Shown: in pieces, positions 1 to 9,807 of the stretch
Position numbering within the stretch: the first letter of the stretch is position 1
Layout of the letters: every line of letters starts with the position of its first letter
Assembly (NCBI RefSeq): GCF_025144145.1
Contig: NZ_CP083546.1
Location: forward strand, 571,001-635,000
DNA from: Leisingera sp. M658
GTDB lineage: Bacteria; Pseudomonadota; Alphaproteobacteria; Rhodobacterales; Rhodobacteraceae
DNA: 64,000 bases
Reading direction: 5' to 3'
Program-made: the position numbers and the translations under genes
Notes under the pieces: generated by a model
The model's database searches: none
What the model saw: the letters and a program-made list of their open reading frames with translations, nothing else
Told to the model about the DNA's origin: nothing

Positions 1-598
1 GGCTGCGCAGCTGTTCGATGGCCGTCCGGGTCGACTCGAAGCTTTGGATGCGGCCAATCGCTTGCTGAATGGTACTGTCGAAATCCTGAACTCCGACCGT
101 GGCATGGGTCATGCCGGACCCGGCCAGCGCCTCCAGCCGCCGGCCCCCGATCTCATTCGGGTCGATTTCAACCGAGAACTCTGCCCGGGGCGCCAGGGGA
201 ATGGCCTCTGCGATGGTGCCGGCCAGATCGCGGATCAGCTCAGCGTTCAGGATCGTCGGAGTGCCGCCGCCCCAATGCAGGCGCGACAGCGTCACGCCCT
301 CCGGCAGCTGCTGCTGCAGCAGTGCAATCTCGGCCTTTAATACCTGAACATAGGCCTCCACCGGTGCGTCCGATCGGGTGCCCTGGGTGCGGCAGGCACA
401 GAACCAGCATAGCCTGCGGCAGAACGGCACATGCACGTACATGGAAATACTGCTGCCGGGGAAAATCTTTGAAACCCAATTGGAAAACCGGGCGGGATCC
501 ACTGCATTTCCGAAATGCGGCGCCGTCGGGTAACTTGTATAGCGCGGCACTTTGGCGTCGAATAATCCGAGTTCGGCCAATTGAGGTTTCTGATCCAT
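1..598 (-). CDS. hemN: oxygen-independent coproporphyrinogen III oxidase, C-terminus cut by window edge
   Basis: Radical-SAM enzyme of anaerobic/microaerobic heme synthesis that decarboxylates coproporphyrinogen III to protoporphyrinogen IX. The minus-strand frame opens MDQKPQLAELGLFDAKVPRY, continues with the family's SYPTAPHF stretch and the radical-SAM cysteine motif (VPFCRRLCWFCAC, about residues 58-70), then HWGGGTPT and a SVEIDPNEI strand. About 199 codons are present; the rest lies left of the window. It is divergent from fnrL and shares an FNR box with it. AGGA abuts the ATG, too close for a normal ribosome site, so the transcript may be leaderless (inference). Confidence 0.93.
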   Translation of the reverse strand, partial: MDQKPQLAELGLFDAKVPRYTSYPTAPHFGNAVDPARFSNWVSKIFPGSSISMYVHVPFCRRLCWFCACRTQGTRSDAPVEAYVQVLKAEIALLQQQLPEGVTLSRLHWGGGTPTILNAELIRDLAGTIAEAIPLAPRAEFSVEIDPNEIGGRRLEALAGSGMTHATVGVQDFDSTIQQAIGRIQSFESTRTAIEQLRS

Positions 599-632
599 TC
601 CTTTAGTTTTAGGCACGCCCGACAGGCAAACC

Positions 633-646
633 TTGACCCAGATCAA
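633..646. promoter_or_regulatory. FNR/FnrL box between hemN and fnrL
   Basis: TTGACCCAGATCAA matches the FNR consensus TTGAT-N4-ATCAA at nine of ten defined positions. It lies 35 bp upstream of the hemN ATG and 13 bp upstream of the fnrL ATG. Activation of hemN and autoregulation of fnrL are inferred from position. Confidence 0.85.
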
Positions 647-659
647 CCGGGATCCCCTG

Positions 660-1400
660 ATGCACGCTCCAGTATTGTCACAATCCAGATGCGGCGACTG
701 CCCGATCCGCCACCGCGCCGTCTGCGCGCGCTGCAACGCGGATGAGCTGGAGGAGCTGGATGCGGTCAAATACTACCGCACCTATGAGGCCGGCCAGCCG
801 ATCATCTGGTCAGGCGATGTGATGACCTTTGTCGGCTCGGTTGTGTCGGGTATTGCCTCGCTGACCCAGACGATGGAGGACGGGCGCACCCAGATGGTGG
901 GGCTGCTGCTGCCCAGCGATTTTGTCGGCCGGCCCGGACGTGAAGGGGCGGCCTATGATGTGGTGGCGACCACCGACGTCGTGATGTGCTGCTTCCGCAA
1001 GAAACCGTTTGAAGAGCTGATGGAGCGCACCCCGCATATCGCCCACCGGCTGCTGGAAATGACACTGGATGAGCTGGACGCCGCCCGCGAATGGATGCTG
1101 GTGCTGGGCCGCAAGACCGCGCGCGAAAAGATCGCCAGCCTCTTGTCGATCATTGCCCGCCGCGATGCCTCGCTGACACCGCGCGGCGCCACCAGCCGCA
1201 TGGTGTTCGACCTGCCGCTGACCCGCGAGGCAATGGCGGATTACCTGGGCCTGACACTGGAAACCGTGAGCCGGCAGATTTCGGCTTTGAAGAGGGACGG
1301 TGTTATTGAGCTGGAAGGCAAGCGTCACGTCACAGTGCCCGACATGCGCCGCCTGATGGAAGAGGCCGGCGACGACAGCGACGGCGGCTTCCTGGGCTAA
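660..1400 (+). CDS. fnrL: FnrL, oxygen-responsive Crp/Fnr-family activator
   Basis: Global regulator that binds an oxygen-labile [4Fe-4S] cluster and activates microaerobic genes. The 246-aa product starts MHAPVLSQSRCGDC, with clustered N-terminal cysteines (CGDCPIRHRAVCARC) and a further Cys pair in VVMCCFRK for the cluster. A cNMP-type beta barrel follows, then a C-terminal helix-turn-helix containing LETVSRQ, the FNR-type ESR recognition helix. A longer TTG start at 633 is possible on paper but would put the FNR box inside the coding region, so I chose ATG 660. Its likely targets in this window are hemN, ccoN, ccoG and the DUF2270 gene. Confidence 0.95.
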   Translation: MHAPVLSQSRCGDCPIRHRAVCARCNADELEELDAVKYYRTYEAGQPIIWSGDVMTFVGSVVSGIASLTQTMEDGRTQMVGLLLPSDFVGRPGREGAAYDVVATTDVVMCCFRKKPFEELMERTPHIAHRLLEMTLDELDAAREWMLVLGRKTAREKIASLLSIIARRDASLTPRGATSRMVFDLPLTREAMADYLGLTLETVSRQISALKRDGVIELEGKRHVTVPDMRRLMEEAGDDSDGGFLG

Positions 1401-2110
1401 GGCCGCATTTCCCTGCAATCCTCTGGATGTTCTCAACCAGCCAGCCCGCCACCCGCGCCGCAGTGCTGCGCGGACCTGAGGCGCGCAGGCTCCACAGCCG
1501 CAGGTCCCGTGGCAGGCTGACCCGGATGTCAAAGGGCGCCCGCTGGTCGGCAGCGGCGCCTGAAAAGCCTGATGGCCGATGAATATCCCGGCGCCGTTGA
1601 TGTCCGCCTCAACTGCTAACGCATACAGCGAATACTGCGGCCCTCGCAGGTGCAGGACCTGATCCGGGCAGGCGGATCGCAGACCGGAAAGATCACGTCC
1701 TGTTCGGTCACAGCGCCCTGTTCACCGCCGTGGAACAGGCACAGGTCATTGGGCGTGCGCTCAAGGTTCGGCGGCTCTTCGGTTGCGGTGATCGAATCCT
1801 CGGTGTCCGGCATCTCGGCGCGCAGGCGCGGTGACTGCCGGAATTGCGCAATCGCGGGCAGGGCGGCGATGTGGACGGTGCCAAGGTGGTTTTCGATGCC
1901 GCCCGCCAATGCGGCATGATCGCGGGCGGGTATTGGGACCCTTGAATTGGTGCGCCGCAGGGTGGAGCCAAAGCACGACCGCGCTTAGCGGAGCTGATGG
2001 CCGGTGGTCTGCTGGCAGAGGTCCCGGCGGCGCTGGCGGGGAAAACTGCAGAGTTCCGCGGGGCTTTTCAAGGGATGCACTACGTCCGCCAGGGCTAAGA
2101 CCGGAAGAAC
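1401..2110. other. intergenic stretch without an intact gene
   Basis: No frame here reads like a conserved protein over more than a short distance. Near 1412-1530 on the minus strand a short stretch (about 40 codons, ending ARVAGWLVENIQRIAG) looks like the C-terminus of a LysR-type regulator. The frame at 1616-1909 on the minus strand has no motif I recognise. Decayed coding DNA is the simplest reading. Confidence 0.4.
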
Positions 2111-2244
2111 AGGGGGGGGCTCCCGCGCCTGCGCGTGCCCGGCTGTGCCGGACCCGCTGGCAGCCTTGGGCGTGGCACCGCAAAGCGGTGCCACGCCCAA
2201 CGGGAGGAGGCCCTTCAGCAAGAAGGGCGGACGACGGGCGGGAG
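2111..2244. repeat. composite palindromic repeat, copy A
   Basis: It starts GGCTCCCGCGCC, carries a perfect 16-bp inverted repeat with a 3-nt loop (2166-2181 with 2185-2200), then a second hairpin (2210-2216 with 2222-2228), and closes with ACGGGCGGGAG. Copies with the same architecture lie at 27066-27198 and 58819-58912, with a partial one near 55310-55535. Confidence 0.75.
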
Positions 2245-2348
2245 TTGCGCCGCCTTGCTGCGCTTGCCGCGAGGTCCCTTGATGCCTGCAGGTGACCCGG
2301 TGCCGCGGCTGTGGTCTATTGGGTCAATCACAACAAACGGAGGCGGAA

Positions 2349-2606
2349 ATGCAGTTTGGAAGCTTGATCGGGATGCTGATCATCGGGGCGCTGGCCGGCT
2401 GGCTGTCAGGCAAGATCATGCAAGGGCGCGGCTTTGGCATCCTTGGCAATATCATCGTCGGCGTGGTTGGCGCCTTTCTGGCCGGAACGATCTTTCCGGC
2501 ACTGGGGTTTGCCGCGGGCGGCGGTTTCATCTGGTCGCTGATCCATGCCACCATCGGGGCGGTGATCCTGCTGTTCCTGATCGGCCTCATACGCAAGGCC
2601 GGGTAG
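2349..2606 (+). CDS. GlsB/YeaQ/YmgE-family small membrane protein
   Basis: The 85-aa, very hydrophobic protein opens MQFGSLIGMLIIGALAGWLS and has the glycine-rich GWLSGKIM...GNIIVGVVGA pattern of the YeaQ/YmgE (transglycosylase-associated) family. Three transmembrane segments fill most of it. An ACGGAGGCGG ribosome site lies just before the ATG. Family members are often stress-induced and their biochemical role is unclear. It is followed by a hairpin terminator. Confidence 0.85.
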   Translation: MQFGSLIGMLIIGALAGWLSGKIMQGRGFGILGNIIVGVVGAFLAGTIFPALGFAAGGGFIWSLIHATIGAVILLFLIGLIRKAG

Positions 2607-2631
2607 GGCGCAGGCGACAATTGACGAAAAA

Positions 2632-2650
2632 GGCGCCCCCGCAGGGCGCC
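2632..2650. terminator. bidirectional intrinsic terminator
   Basis: GGCGCCC/GGGCGCC stem (2632-2638 with 2644-2650), with CTTTATTATT on the right and an A run on the left. It separates the convergent small membrane protein and universal stress protein genes. Confidence 0.8.
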
Positions 2651-2687
2651 CTTTATTATTCGGCAAGATTGCTGACTGACAGGGCCG

Positions 2688-3527
2688 CTAATGCGCCATC
2701 AGCACCGGTACTTTGGCCTGTTCCAGCATGTTGCGGGTGGCACCGCCAAGGATCGCTTCGCGGAAGCGGGAATGGCCGTAGGCGCCCATCACAATCAGAT
2801 CAGCGGCAGTGTCCGCCGCATGGCGGTTCAGCACATCGGATACCCGGGTCAGGGTCTTGCTGAGCACATCAATTTCGCAAGAAACACCGTGCCGGGACAG
2901 CATCTGCGCCAGCAAGCCGCCGGGGTCGGAGCGTTCCGGCCCGTGCTGCGGCGGGTCGATCACTGCGATACGCACCAGATCGGCGCCTATCAGGAATGGC
3001 ATTGCCCGGCGGATCGCGGTCATCGCCTCGATGCTTTCGTTCCAGGCCACCAGAACGGTTTTGGGCTGGCGCATCGGTGCGGCATCGTCGGGCACCACCA
3101 GCACCGGGGCGCGGCCTTCGAACAGGGCGGCTTCGACGATCGGTTCGGCTTCGGCACGCTTGCCCGGGCCATAGGGTTTGCTTAGCACAACCAGGTCGGA
3201 AAAACGCGCCTGACGCGCCACATGGCGGCCAAGGTCCGCGATTTGGGCGACACCGCTGTCGGTTGCAAACGGCACGCCGGCCTGCTGCAGCGCGGTTTCG
3301 GCCTGGGCTTCGACCTGCTCGGCCTCTTCCTGGGCACGGGACAGGGTTTCCTGCAGCACCATCGCATTGGCGCCTGCGTAATAATAGCCGGTCTGGGTAC
3401 GGTCGACCCCAAGGCAGAGCGCATTGGCATGTGCACCAAAGTCTTCGGCCAGGGCCGTAATCTGCGCCAAAGGCGCTGCTGCTGTTTCCGCAGCTGTGAG
3501 AATGGTTAGCAAGGACTTGTAGGACAT
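2688..3527 (-). CDS. universal stress protein with two Usp domains
   Basis: The 279-aa protein is made of two UspA-type alpha/beta domains in tandem. The second ends in the ATP-binding signature (MGAYGHSRFREAILGGATRN, G-2X-G-9X-G-S/T pattern); the first is more divergent. ATG 3527 is preceded by GAGAGG at good spacing; an in-frame GTG at 3533 is less likely. It is divergent from ccoN across about 200 bp that holds one FNR box, so low-oxygen induction together with cbb3 oxidase is plausible (inference). Tandem Usp proteins are commonly induced at low oxygen. Confidence 0.88.
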   Translation of the reverse strand: MSYKSLLTILTAAETAAAPLAQITALAEDFGAHANALCLGVDRTQTGYYYAGANAMVLQETLSRAQEEAEQVEAQAETALQQAGVPFATDSGVAQIADLGRHVARQARFSDLVVLSKPYGPGKRAEAEPIVEAALFEGRAPVLVVPDDAAPMRQPKTVLVAWNESIEAMTAIRRAMPFLIGADLVRIAVIDPPQHGPERSDPGGLLAQMLSRHGVSCEIDVLSKTLTRVSDVLNRHAADTAADLIVMGAYGHSRFREAILGGATRNMLEQAKVPVLMAH

Positions 3528-3625
3528 TGGCACCTCTCGGCGGATGAAGCGGCGCAGCCCGGATGGCCGCGGTGCGGAGAATTCCGTTACACGGGCAGAT
3601 GTGTCACATGTTGCACGGATTTGTC

Positions 3626-3639
3626 TTGATGCAGATCAA
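3626..3639. promoter_or_regulatory. perfect FNR/FnrL box upstream of ccoN
   Basis: TTGATGCAGATCAA is an exact TTGAT-N4-ATCAA match. It lies about 93 bp upstream of the ccoN start and 99 bp upstream of the divergent stress protein start, so it could serve either or both. Confidence 0.92.
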
Positions 3640-3731
3640 GGCATCAAAGATGCGCCTTTTGCATGAAGGGCGCGGTCTAATAACGTTCCCGTATCCGCAG
3701 GATTCGCGGGGGCATGGCAAAGGGACGCAAG

Positions 3732-5342
3732 ATGTCTAACTATATCAAGCTGATAGCGCTTGGTCTGGTCACGCTGTTTGCGATGATCGGTTCCAATTAC
3801 GCGCGGGATCTGGCTTACCAGGTGCATGCGATCATCGTGATGATCGTGGCTGGCGGCCTGTTCCTTTATACTTTGCGCCACACCAACGAGCCGAAACCGG
3901 CAGTTGTTGGTCTGGAGAATGAGTATTTCGACAGCGTCGTGCGCGCTGGCACAATCGCAACCGCCTTTTGGGGCGTGGTCGGATTTCTGGCCGGGACTTT
4001 CATTGCGTTCCAGCTGGCCTTTCCGGCACTGAATTTCGAGTGGGCGCAAGGGCTTGCCAATTTTGGCCGCCTGCGTCCGCTGCATACTTCGGCAGTGATT
4101 TTCGCCTTTGGCGGCAACGCGCTGATTGCAACCTCGTTTTATGTGGTGCAGCGGACTTCCGCGGCACGGCTGTGGGGCGGCAACCTGGCGTGGTTCGTGT
4201 TCTGGGGCTATCAGCTGTTCATCGTGCTGGCGGCGACCGGCTATCTGTTCGGCTCAACCCAGTCCAAGGAATATGCAGAACCCGAATGGCACGTTGATCT
4301 GTGGCTGACCGTGGTCTGGGTGGCCTATCTGGCGGTGTTCCTGGGCACCGTGATCAAACGCAAAGAGCCGCATATCTATGTGGCCAACTGGTTCTATCTG
4401 GCCTTCATCGTCACCGTGGCGATGCTGCATCTGGTCAACAACATGACCCTTCCGGTCTCGATCTGGGGTTCCAAATCGGTGATCGTCTGGCCGGGTGTGC
4501 AGGATGCGATGATCCAGTGGTGGTACGGCCACAACGCTGTGGGCTTCTTCCTGACTGCCGGCTTCCTGGGGATGATGTATTACTTCATCCCGAAACAGGC
4601 CGAGCGTCCGGTGTTTTCCTACAAGCTGTCGATCATCCACTTCTGGGCGCTGATCTTCCTCTATATCTGGGCCGGCCCGCACCACCTGCATTACACCGCG
4701 CTGCCGGACTGGGCCTCGACCCTGGGCATGGTGATGTCGATCATCCTGTGGATGCCCTCGTGGGGCGGCATGATCAACGGTCTGATGACCCTGTCAGGTG
4801 CCTGGGACAAGCTGCGCACCGACCCGGTGATCCGGATGATGGTGATCTCGGTCGGCTTTTACGGCATGTCCACCTTTGAAGGTCCGATGATGTCGATCCG
4901 CGCCGTGAACTCGCTGTCGCATTACACTGACTGGACCATCGGTCACGTGCATTCCGGTGCTTTGGGCTGGAACGGCATGATCACCTTTGGTGCGCTGTAC
5001 TATCTGGTGCCGGTGCTGTGGAAGCGGGAGCGTCTGTACTCGCTCAGCCTCGTCAGCTGGCATTTCTGGCTCGCCACCATCGGTATCGTGCTCTACGCCG
5101 CGTCGATGTGGGTGACCGGGATCATGGAAGGCCTGATGTGGCGCGAAGTGGACGCCAACGGCTTCCTGGTGAACTCCTTTGCCGACACCGTGGCAGCGAA
5201 GTTCCCGATGTATGTGGTGCGCGGTCTGGGCGGGGTCATGTTCCTCGCTGGTGCGCTTATCATGTGCTACAACCTGTGGATGACTGTCCGTAAGGCCCCG
5301 GCAAAAGAAGCCAGCCTGACGGTTCCGGTCCCGGCTGAATAA
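3732..5342 (+). CDS. ccoN: cbb3-type cytochrome c oxidase subunit I
   Basis: Catalytic subunit of the high-affinity proton-pumping oxidase, an inner-membrane protein with about twelve helices binding heme b and the heme b3-CuB centre. The histidine ligand motifs are visible: RLRPLHTSA (about residue 118), [19 protein letters not shown] and [13 protein letters not shown]. The 536-aa length is typical. I chose ATG 3732 ([11 protein letters not shown]) because AGGGACGCAAG precedes it; ATG 3714 would add six residues. First gene of ccoNOQP, downstream of a perfect FnrL box. Confidence 0.97.
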   Translation: MSNYIKLIALGLVTLFAMIGSNYARDLAYQVHAIIVMIVAGGLFLYTLRHTNEPKPAVVGLENEYFDSVVRAGTIATAFWGVVGFLAGTFIAFQLAFPALNFEWAQGLANFGRLRPLHTSAVIFAFGGNALIATSFYVVQRTSAARLWGGNLAWFVFWGYQLFIVLAATGYLFGSTQSKEYAEPEWHVDLWLTVVWVAYLAVFLGTVIKRKEPHIYVANWFYLAFIVTVAMLHLVNNMTLPVSIWGSKSVIVWPGVQDAMIQWWYGHNAVGFFLTAGFLGMMYYFIPKQAERPVFSYKLSIIHFWALIFLYIWAGPHHLHYTALPDWASTLGMVMSIILWMPSWGGMINGLMTLSGAWDKLRTDPVIRMMVISVGFYGMSTFEGPMMSIRAVNSLSHYTDWTIGHVHSGALGWNGMITFGALYYLVPVLWKRERLYSLSLVSWHFWLATIGIVLYAASMWVTGIMEGLMWREVDANGFLVNSFADTVAAKFPMYVVRGLGGVMFLAGALIMCYNLWMTVRKAPAKEASLTVPVPAE

Positions 5343-5356
5343 GGAGCCAGGCAGCT

Positions 5357-6085
5357 ATGTCCATTCTCGACAAACATAAGATCCTCGAGACCAACGCGAC
5401 CCTGTTGCTGATCTGCAGCTTCCTGGTTGTGACCATCGGCGGCCTGGTGCAGATCGCACCGTTGTTCTACCTGGAAAACACCATTGAGAAGGTGGAGGGC
5501 ATGCGCCCTTACACCCCTCTCGAACTGGCGGGCCGTGACATCTACATCCGTGAGGGCTGCTATGTCTGCCACAGTCAGATGATCCGCCCGATGCGTGATG
5601 AGGTCGAACGCTACGGCCACTACTCGCTGGCGGCAGAGTCGATGTACGACCGTCCGTTCCAGTGGGGCTCCAAGCGGACCGGGCCGGATCTGGCCCGTGT
5701 CGGCGGCCGCTACTCGGATGAGTGGCATGTGGACCACCTGCGCAATCCGCAGGCCGTGGTGCCGGAATCGGTGATGCCGAAATACGGCTTTCTTGAGCGT
5801 AAGCGGGTCGACGGCAAATACATCGGCGACGTGATGGCGACCAATGCGATGCTGGGCACCCCCTACACGGACGGGATGATCGAGGCCGCTCAGGCCGACT
5901 TCCGCGCCCAGGCAGATCCCGACAGCGACTATGACGGGCTGCTGGAGCGTTACGGCGAGAAGGTCAATGTGCGCAACTTCGACGGCCAGCCGGGGGTATC
6001 CGAGGCCGATGCGCTGATCGCTTATCTGCAGATGATGGGCACGCTGGTCGACTTCTCGACCTTCACCCCGGACGCGAGCCGTTAA
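5357..6085 (+). CDS. ccoO: cbb3-type cytochrome c oxidase subunit II, monoheme cytochrome c
   Basis: Membrane-anchored c-type cytochrome that passes electrons from CcoP to CcoN. The 242-aa product has one N-terminal transmembrane anchor (about residues 14-38) and a single heme motif CYVCHSQM (CxxCH, residues 68-72), with MPKYGF supplying the likely distal methionine. It starts 14 bp after ccoN behind AAGGAG, consistent with cotranscription. Confidence 0.97.
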   Translation: MSILDKHKILETNATLLLICSFLVVTIGGLVQIAPLFYLENTIEKVEGMRPYTPLELAGRDIYIREGCYVCHSQMIRPMRDEVERYGHYSLAAESMYDRPFQWGSKRTGPDLARVGGRYSDEWHVDHLRNPQAVVPESVMPKYGFLERKRVDGKYIGDVMATNAMLGTPYTDGMIEAAQADFRAQADPDSDYDGLLERYGEKVNVRNFDGQPGVSEADALIAYLQMMGTLVDFSTFTPDASR

Positions 6086-6095
6086 GGAGGGACAG

Positions 6096-6308
6096 ATGGA
6101 ATTCTATACACTCCTCAGGCAATTTGCGGACAGCTGGATGCTGCTGTTCCTGTTCACCTTCTTTATCGGTGTGGTGGTCTGGGCGTTCCGCCCGGGCAGC
6201 ACCAAGGTTTACCAGGACACCGCCGACATCCCGTTCCGGCATGATGATGCACCGGCGCCTGCTGCAGGTGCTGACGAACCCGCCGAGACCAAGGAGGCGA
6301 GGGCATGA
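6096..6308 (+). CDS. ccoQ: cbb3 oxidase small subunit CcoQ
   Basis: Small single-span protein (70 aa) that stabilises the cbb3 complex. Residues about 14-32 form the transmembrane helix, followed by [13 protein letters not shown], a stretch conserved in alphaproteobacterial CcoQ, and an acidic Pro/Ala tail. It has a strong AAGGAGGG site, and its last bases overlap the ccoP start (ATGA). Confidence 0.94.
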   Translation: MEFYTLLRQFADSWMLLFLFTFFIGVVVWAFRPGSTKVYQDTADIPFRHDDAPAPAAGADEPAETKEARA

Positions 6309-7174
6309 GCAAGAAATCGCAGAAGTTCGAAAGCGATCCGAACACCACCGGCCATGAGTGGGACGGGATTGAGGAATTCGACAACCCGATGCCGCGCTGG
6401 TGGCTGTGGACCCTGTATGCCACCATCATCTGGGGCGTTCTTTACACCATCGCCTATCCGGCCTGGCCGCTGATCAACGGCGCCACCGCCGGGGTGCTGG
6501 GCTGGTCGACCCGCGCCGACGTGGCGGCTGAAATCACCGCGGTGGAAGAAGCCAACGCGCCGGTCAACGCCAAGCTGGAAGCAATCGATCTGACAGCCAT
6601 TGCGGAAGATGCTGAGCTGAACGCCTACGCGGTGTCGGCAGGCTCAGCCGTGTTCAAGACCTGGTGCGCCCAGTGCCACGGGTCCGGTGCGGCAGGGGCC
6701 AAGGGTTACCCGAACCTGCTGGATGACGACTGGCTTTGGGGCGGTTCGGTGGAGGATGTCCACGCCACCATCACCCACGGCATCCGCAACGAGGACAGCG
6801 ACGATGCGCGCTATTCCGAGATGCCTGCATTCGGCCGTGACGAGCTGCTTGAGAAAGAAGAGATTTCCCAAGTGGTCAATTACGTGATGTCGCTGTCGGG
6901 CGAGGCGCAGGATGCCTCGAAGGTTGAGGCCGGATCGGTTGTCTTTGCCGACAATTGTTCCTCCTGCCACGCCGAGGACGGCACCGGCGACCGCAGCCAG
7001 GGCGCGCCGAATCTGGCCGATGCGATCTGGCTTTACGGCGGCGATTACGCCACTCTGAGCGAGACTGTGACCAATTCGCGCTATGGCGTGATGCCGGCCT
7101 GGAACACCCGCCTGACCGAGGCGCAGATCCGGGCGGTCTCGTCTTATGTCCACCAGCTGGGCGGCGGCGAATAA
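6305..7174 (+). CDS. ccoP: cbb3-type cytochrome c oxidase subunit III, diheme cytochrome c
   Basis: Electron-entry subunit of cbb3 oxidase. The 289-aa protein has an N-terminal motif [17 protein letters not shown], a transmembrane helix (about 32-52), and two cytochrome c domains with CAQCH (residues 121-125) and CSSCH (218-222). The distal ligands are probably in SEMPAFG and GVMPAW. Its ATG overlaps ccoQ by four bases, implying translational coupling. A terminator follows 28 bp downstream. Confidence 0.97.
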   Translation: MSKKSQKFESDPNTTGHEWDGIEEFDNPMPRWWLWTLYATIIWGVLYTIAYPAWPLINGATAGVLGWSTRADVAAEITAVEEANAPVNAKLEAIDLTAIAEDAELNAYAVSAGSAVFKTWCAQCHGSGAAGAKGYPNLLDDDWLWGGSVEDVHATITHGIRNEDSDDARYSEMPAFGRDELLEKEEISQVVNYVMSLSGEAQDASKVEAGSVVFADNCSSCHAEDGTGDRSQGAPNLADAIWLYGGDYATLSETVTNSRYGVMPAWNTRLTEAQIRAVSSYVHQLGGGE

Positions 7175-7202
7175 GCCGGATCCGGTTGATCAGAATGATG
7201 AG

Positions 7203-7224
7203 AGGGCTGCCTGCGGGCGGCCCT
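7203..7224 (+). terminator. intrinsic terminator of ccoNOQP
   Basis: AGGGCTGCC/GGCGGCCCT stem (one G-U pair) with a TGCG loop, followed by a T-rich run, 28 bp after the ccoP stop. Confidence 0.85.
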
Positions 7225-7379
7225 TTTTTAAACTTGTTGTGATGGGAGGCTCGGCAGTCAGCCCAAACCGGCCGCCGAGAGTCATTGCAGCGAAAGCCTG
7301 GAACGAGCCTATTCCGTTGAAAAACTCAGGTTGCCTTGCGGTCTGAGCGCTGATTCAATCTTCAAATTGGTATCTGGGA

Positions 7380-8817
7380 TTGATGGCGATGATGGGACCG
7401 AGGCAGGACGCGCAAGGTGCGCTGTTCTATGAGTTCTCCATTGAGGATCATGTGCCGGGTGACCACATGCTGCGGGCGATTGACCAGTTTGTGGACCTGT
7501 CTGGTATCCGCCCGCACCTTGCTCCCTATTACAGTTCGACCGGCAGGCCGTCTGTGGATCCGGAACTGATCATCCGGATGCTTTTTGTGGGATACGCTAT
7601 GGGCATCCGGTCCGGGCGGCGGCTTTGCGAAGAAGTTCACTTGAACCTTGCGTACCGCTGGTTCTGCCGCCTCGATCTCACCGACCCGGTGCCGGATCAC
7701 TCGACCTTCTCGAAAAACCGGCCCTCTCGGCGATGCTTGCATCGCCTGCCGGGTGATACATGGGCGTTTCCGCGACAGCGATCTCCTGCGGCATGTCTTC
7801 GGGACCGTGGTTGCGCGCTGCATTGAGGAAGGGCTGGCCAGCGGCCAGCGTTTTGCAGCTGATGCCAGCCTGATCCAGGCGGATGCCAATCGGCAGAACT
7901 CCTCGCCGCAGGACGATTGGGAACCGGCGACGCTTGACCCGACGGATGCGCCGCGCGCAGTCAGGGAGTAACTGGACACACTGGATGACGCCGCCTTTGG
8001 CGCGGCAAGCCCGGTGAAGCCGAAGTTCACATCGCATTCCGGCCCTGCCTCGCAATGGACCGGCGCGCGGGGCGGGCCTGCCTATTTTGCCTATTCCGCG
8101 AACTACCTGACCGACACCGGCAATGCTGTGATCCTGGATGTCGAGGCCACCCGTTCGATCAGGCAGGCCGAGGTTGGCGCCGTACGGACGATGGTGGACC
8201 GGGTCACTGATACTTTTGGTCTTAAGCCCGAGCGGCTGATAGCCGATACGGCCTATGGAACCGGGCCCATGCTGAACTGGCTGGCTGAAGAGCGAGGGAT
8301 TGCACCGCATATCCCGGTGGTAGATAAATCAGGCCGTAAGGACGGCACCTTCGAGCGAGCCGCCGTCACCTATGACGCCGCGAACGACGCTTACATTTGC
8401 CCAGGTGGCAAGGAGCTCAGGCAATTTCGCCGGGCGTTCTCAAAACCGAGGGAAGCCAAGCCGGATCAGGATGGCATGCTGCGCTACCGGGCCCGTAAGT
8501 CCGATTGTGATGCCTGTGCCTTGAAACCAGGCTGCTGCCCGAAAGCTCCCCAGCGCAAAGTGACCCGGTCGATCTATGAACCCTCCCGCGATGTGGCTCG
8601 TGCAATCGCCCAGACAACGCAATACGCGATTTCCTGCAAACTCGGGAAGAAGGTGGAAATGCTGTTTGCGCACCTGAAGCGGATCCTTGGGATTGACCGG
8701 CTCCGATTACGCGGCCCATGCCGCGCGCGGGACGAGTTCCACCTCGCAGCTGCCGTCCAGAACCTCAGAAAGCTCGCAAAGCTGCTGCCCGTACCGCAAA
8801 CGCCCCGTCCGGCATGA
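7380..8817 (+). pseudogene. IS1182-type transposase, interrupted
   Basis: The product opens MMGPRQDAQGALFYEFSIED and continues through the N-terminal DUF772-type domain (GRPSVDPELIIRMLFVGY) and the DDE domain (KPKFTSHSGPASQW, KPERLIADTAYGTG, ending in KKVEMLFAHLKRILGIDRL). A 37-bp hairpin insert at 7722-7758 shifts the frame after DHSTFSKNR. Without it the span is 1401 bp, a multiple of three. One further lesion is an in-frame TAA at 7969-7971, where the copy at 17.6-18.8 kb reads on (VREDLATLGDAAFG). Confidence 0.85.
7722..7758 (+). repeat. hairpin insert type I, copy a (37 bp)
   Basis: Head CCCTCTCGG, stem GCGATGC with GCATCGC around a TT loop, tail CTGCCGGGTGATA. It is located by comparison with the other IS1182 copy, which reads straight through NRHGRFRD at this place. 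The 3' flank is CATGGG. The insert shifts the reading frame. Confidence 0.85.
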
Positions 8818-9166
8818 AGAGCGGAGAACGCGCCTTGTTGAAGAAGACTTCAGGGCGGTGGCAATGCGGAGTTTTTCAACGGAATATGCCCGGAGCGGTC
8901 GTTGTGATTATTCTCTGCACGAGCCCGCAGCGGAAGAAATGCTGCATGCGCTCAAAATCTGGCGCTGTGACGCGGCGATGAAACTGGCCATTGGTGCAGC
9001 GCGCAGCGAGACTGGAACGGTCAATTCACAAAGAGCGGACGAAGCCGCTGTCGCGGCAATGGCGTTTGTGGCTGATGTAGGGGATGAACCGGAAGCGGTG
9101 AGCATTTTGCGATCTTGCTGACCTGTCTGACGATTGGGGCTTTCTCAGTCGACAGAGGAGGTTCCA

Positions 9167-9807
9167 ATGACAGAGGAGAGAACGACACCGCTTCGCGAGC
9201 GGATGATTGAAGACATGCGCATTCACGGGATGGGCGACAAAGCCCAGAAGGCACGCATTCGGGCGGTGAAGGATTTTGCGGGGTTCCTGAAGCGCTCGCC
9301 CGAAACCGCGGCACCGGACGATCTTCGCGCCTATCAGCTGCACATGACCGATACCGGCGTGACGCCAACGACGTACAATGCGGGGATCATGGCGCTGAGA
9401 TTTCTGTTCGGGAAGACCTGCAGGCGCGAGGACATGAAGAAGTACATGCAGTTTCGCACGCAGCCCCGGAAGCTGCCGACGGTGCTGAGTGTCGAAGATG
9501 TTTCGGAACTTCTCGCCGCAGCGCCCGGCCCGGGTCTGAAGTATCGCGCCGCGCTCAGCATTTCCTATGGTGGGGTCTGCGGGCTTCAGAGGTCTGCAGT
9601 CTCAAGGTCTCCGACATCGATAGCGACCGGATTCTGATCCATGTCGATGAAGGCAAATGCCGGAAAGACCGCAAGGTGATGTTGTCGCCCGCTCTGCTGG
9701 ACCTGCTGCGGGAGTACTGGGTTGAGGCGCGACCCGAAGGCTGGCTTTTCCCGGGCAAGCCCAAGATCAATCCGGTCGCATCAAGGCAACTGGGCCGGGC
9801 TTTCAAC
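9167..9807 (+). pseudogene. IS91-type element tyrosine recombinase, frameshifted and truncated
   Basis: The N-terminal part, MTEERTTPLRERMIEDMRIH, is the SAM-like core-binding domain of phage-integrase-type recombinases that accompany IS91-family transposases. Around 9574 one base is missing: the frame moves from ALSISYG to a second frame reading GLRASEVCSLKVSDID and HVDEGKCRKDRKVML. The C-terminal catalytic part (RHxFATHLLE...Y) is gone, replaced by an IS481 fragment beginning at 9808. Confidence 0.82.

Larger units (their letters stand above)
7311..8885 (+). mobile_element. IS1182-type insertion sequence, copy 1 (defective)
   Basis: It is bounded by a perfect 17-bp inverted repeat (ATTCCGTTGAAAAACTC at 7311-7327, its complement at 8869-8885). 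It holds one transposase gene broken by a hairpin insert and a stop codon. A related copy is on the opposite strand at 17.6-18.8 kb. Confidence 0.85.

Noticed and set aside
633..659. Upstream TTG start for fnrL adding nine residues
   Set aside because: The TTG is the first half of an FNR box; the ATG at 660 gives the expected N-terminus with the cysteine cluster close to it.
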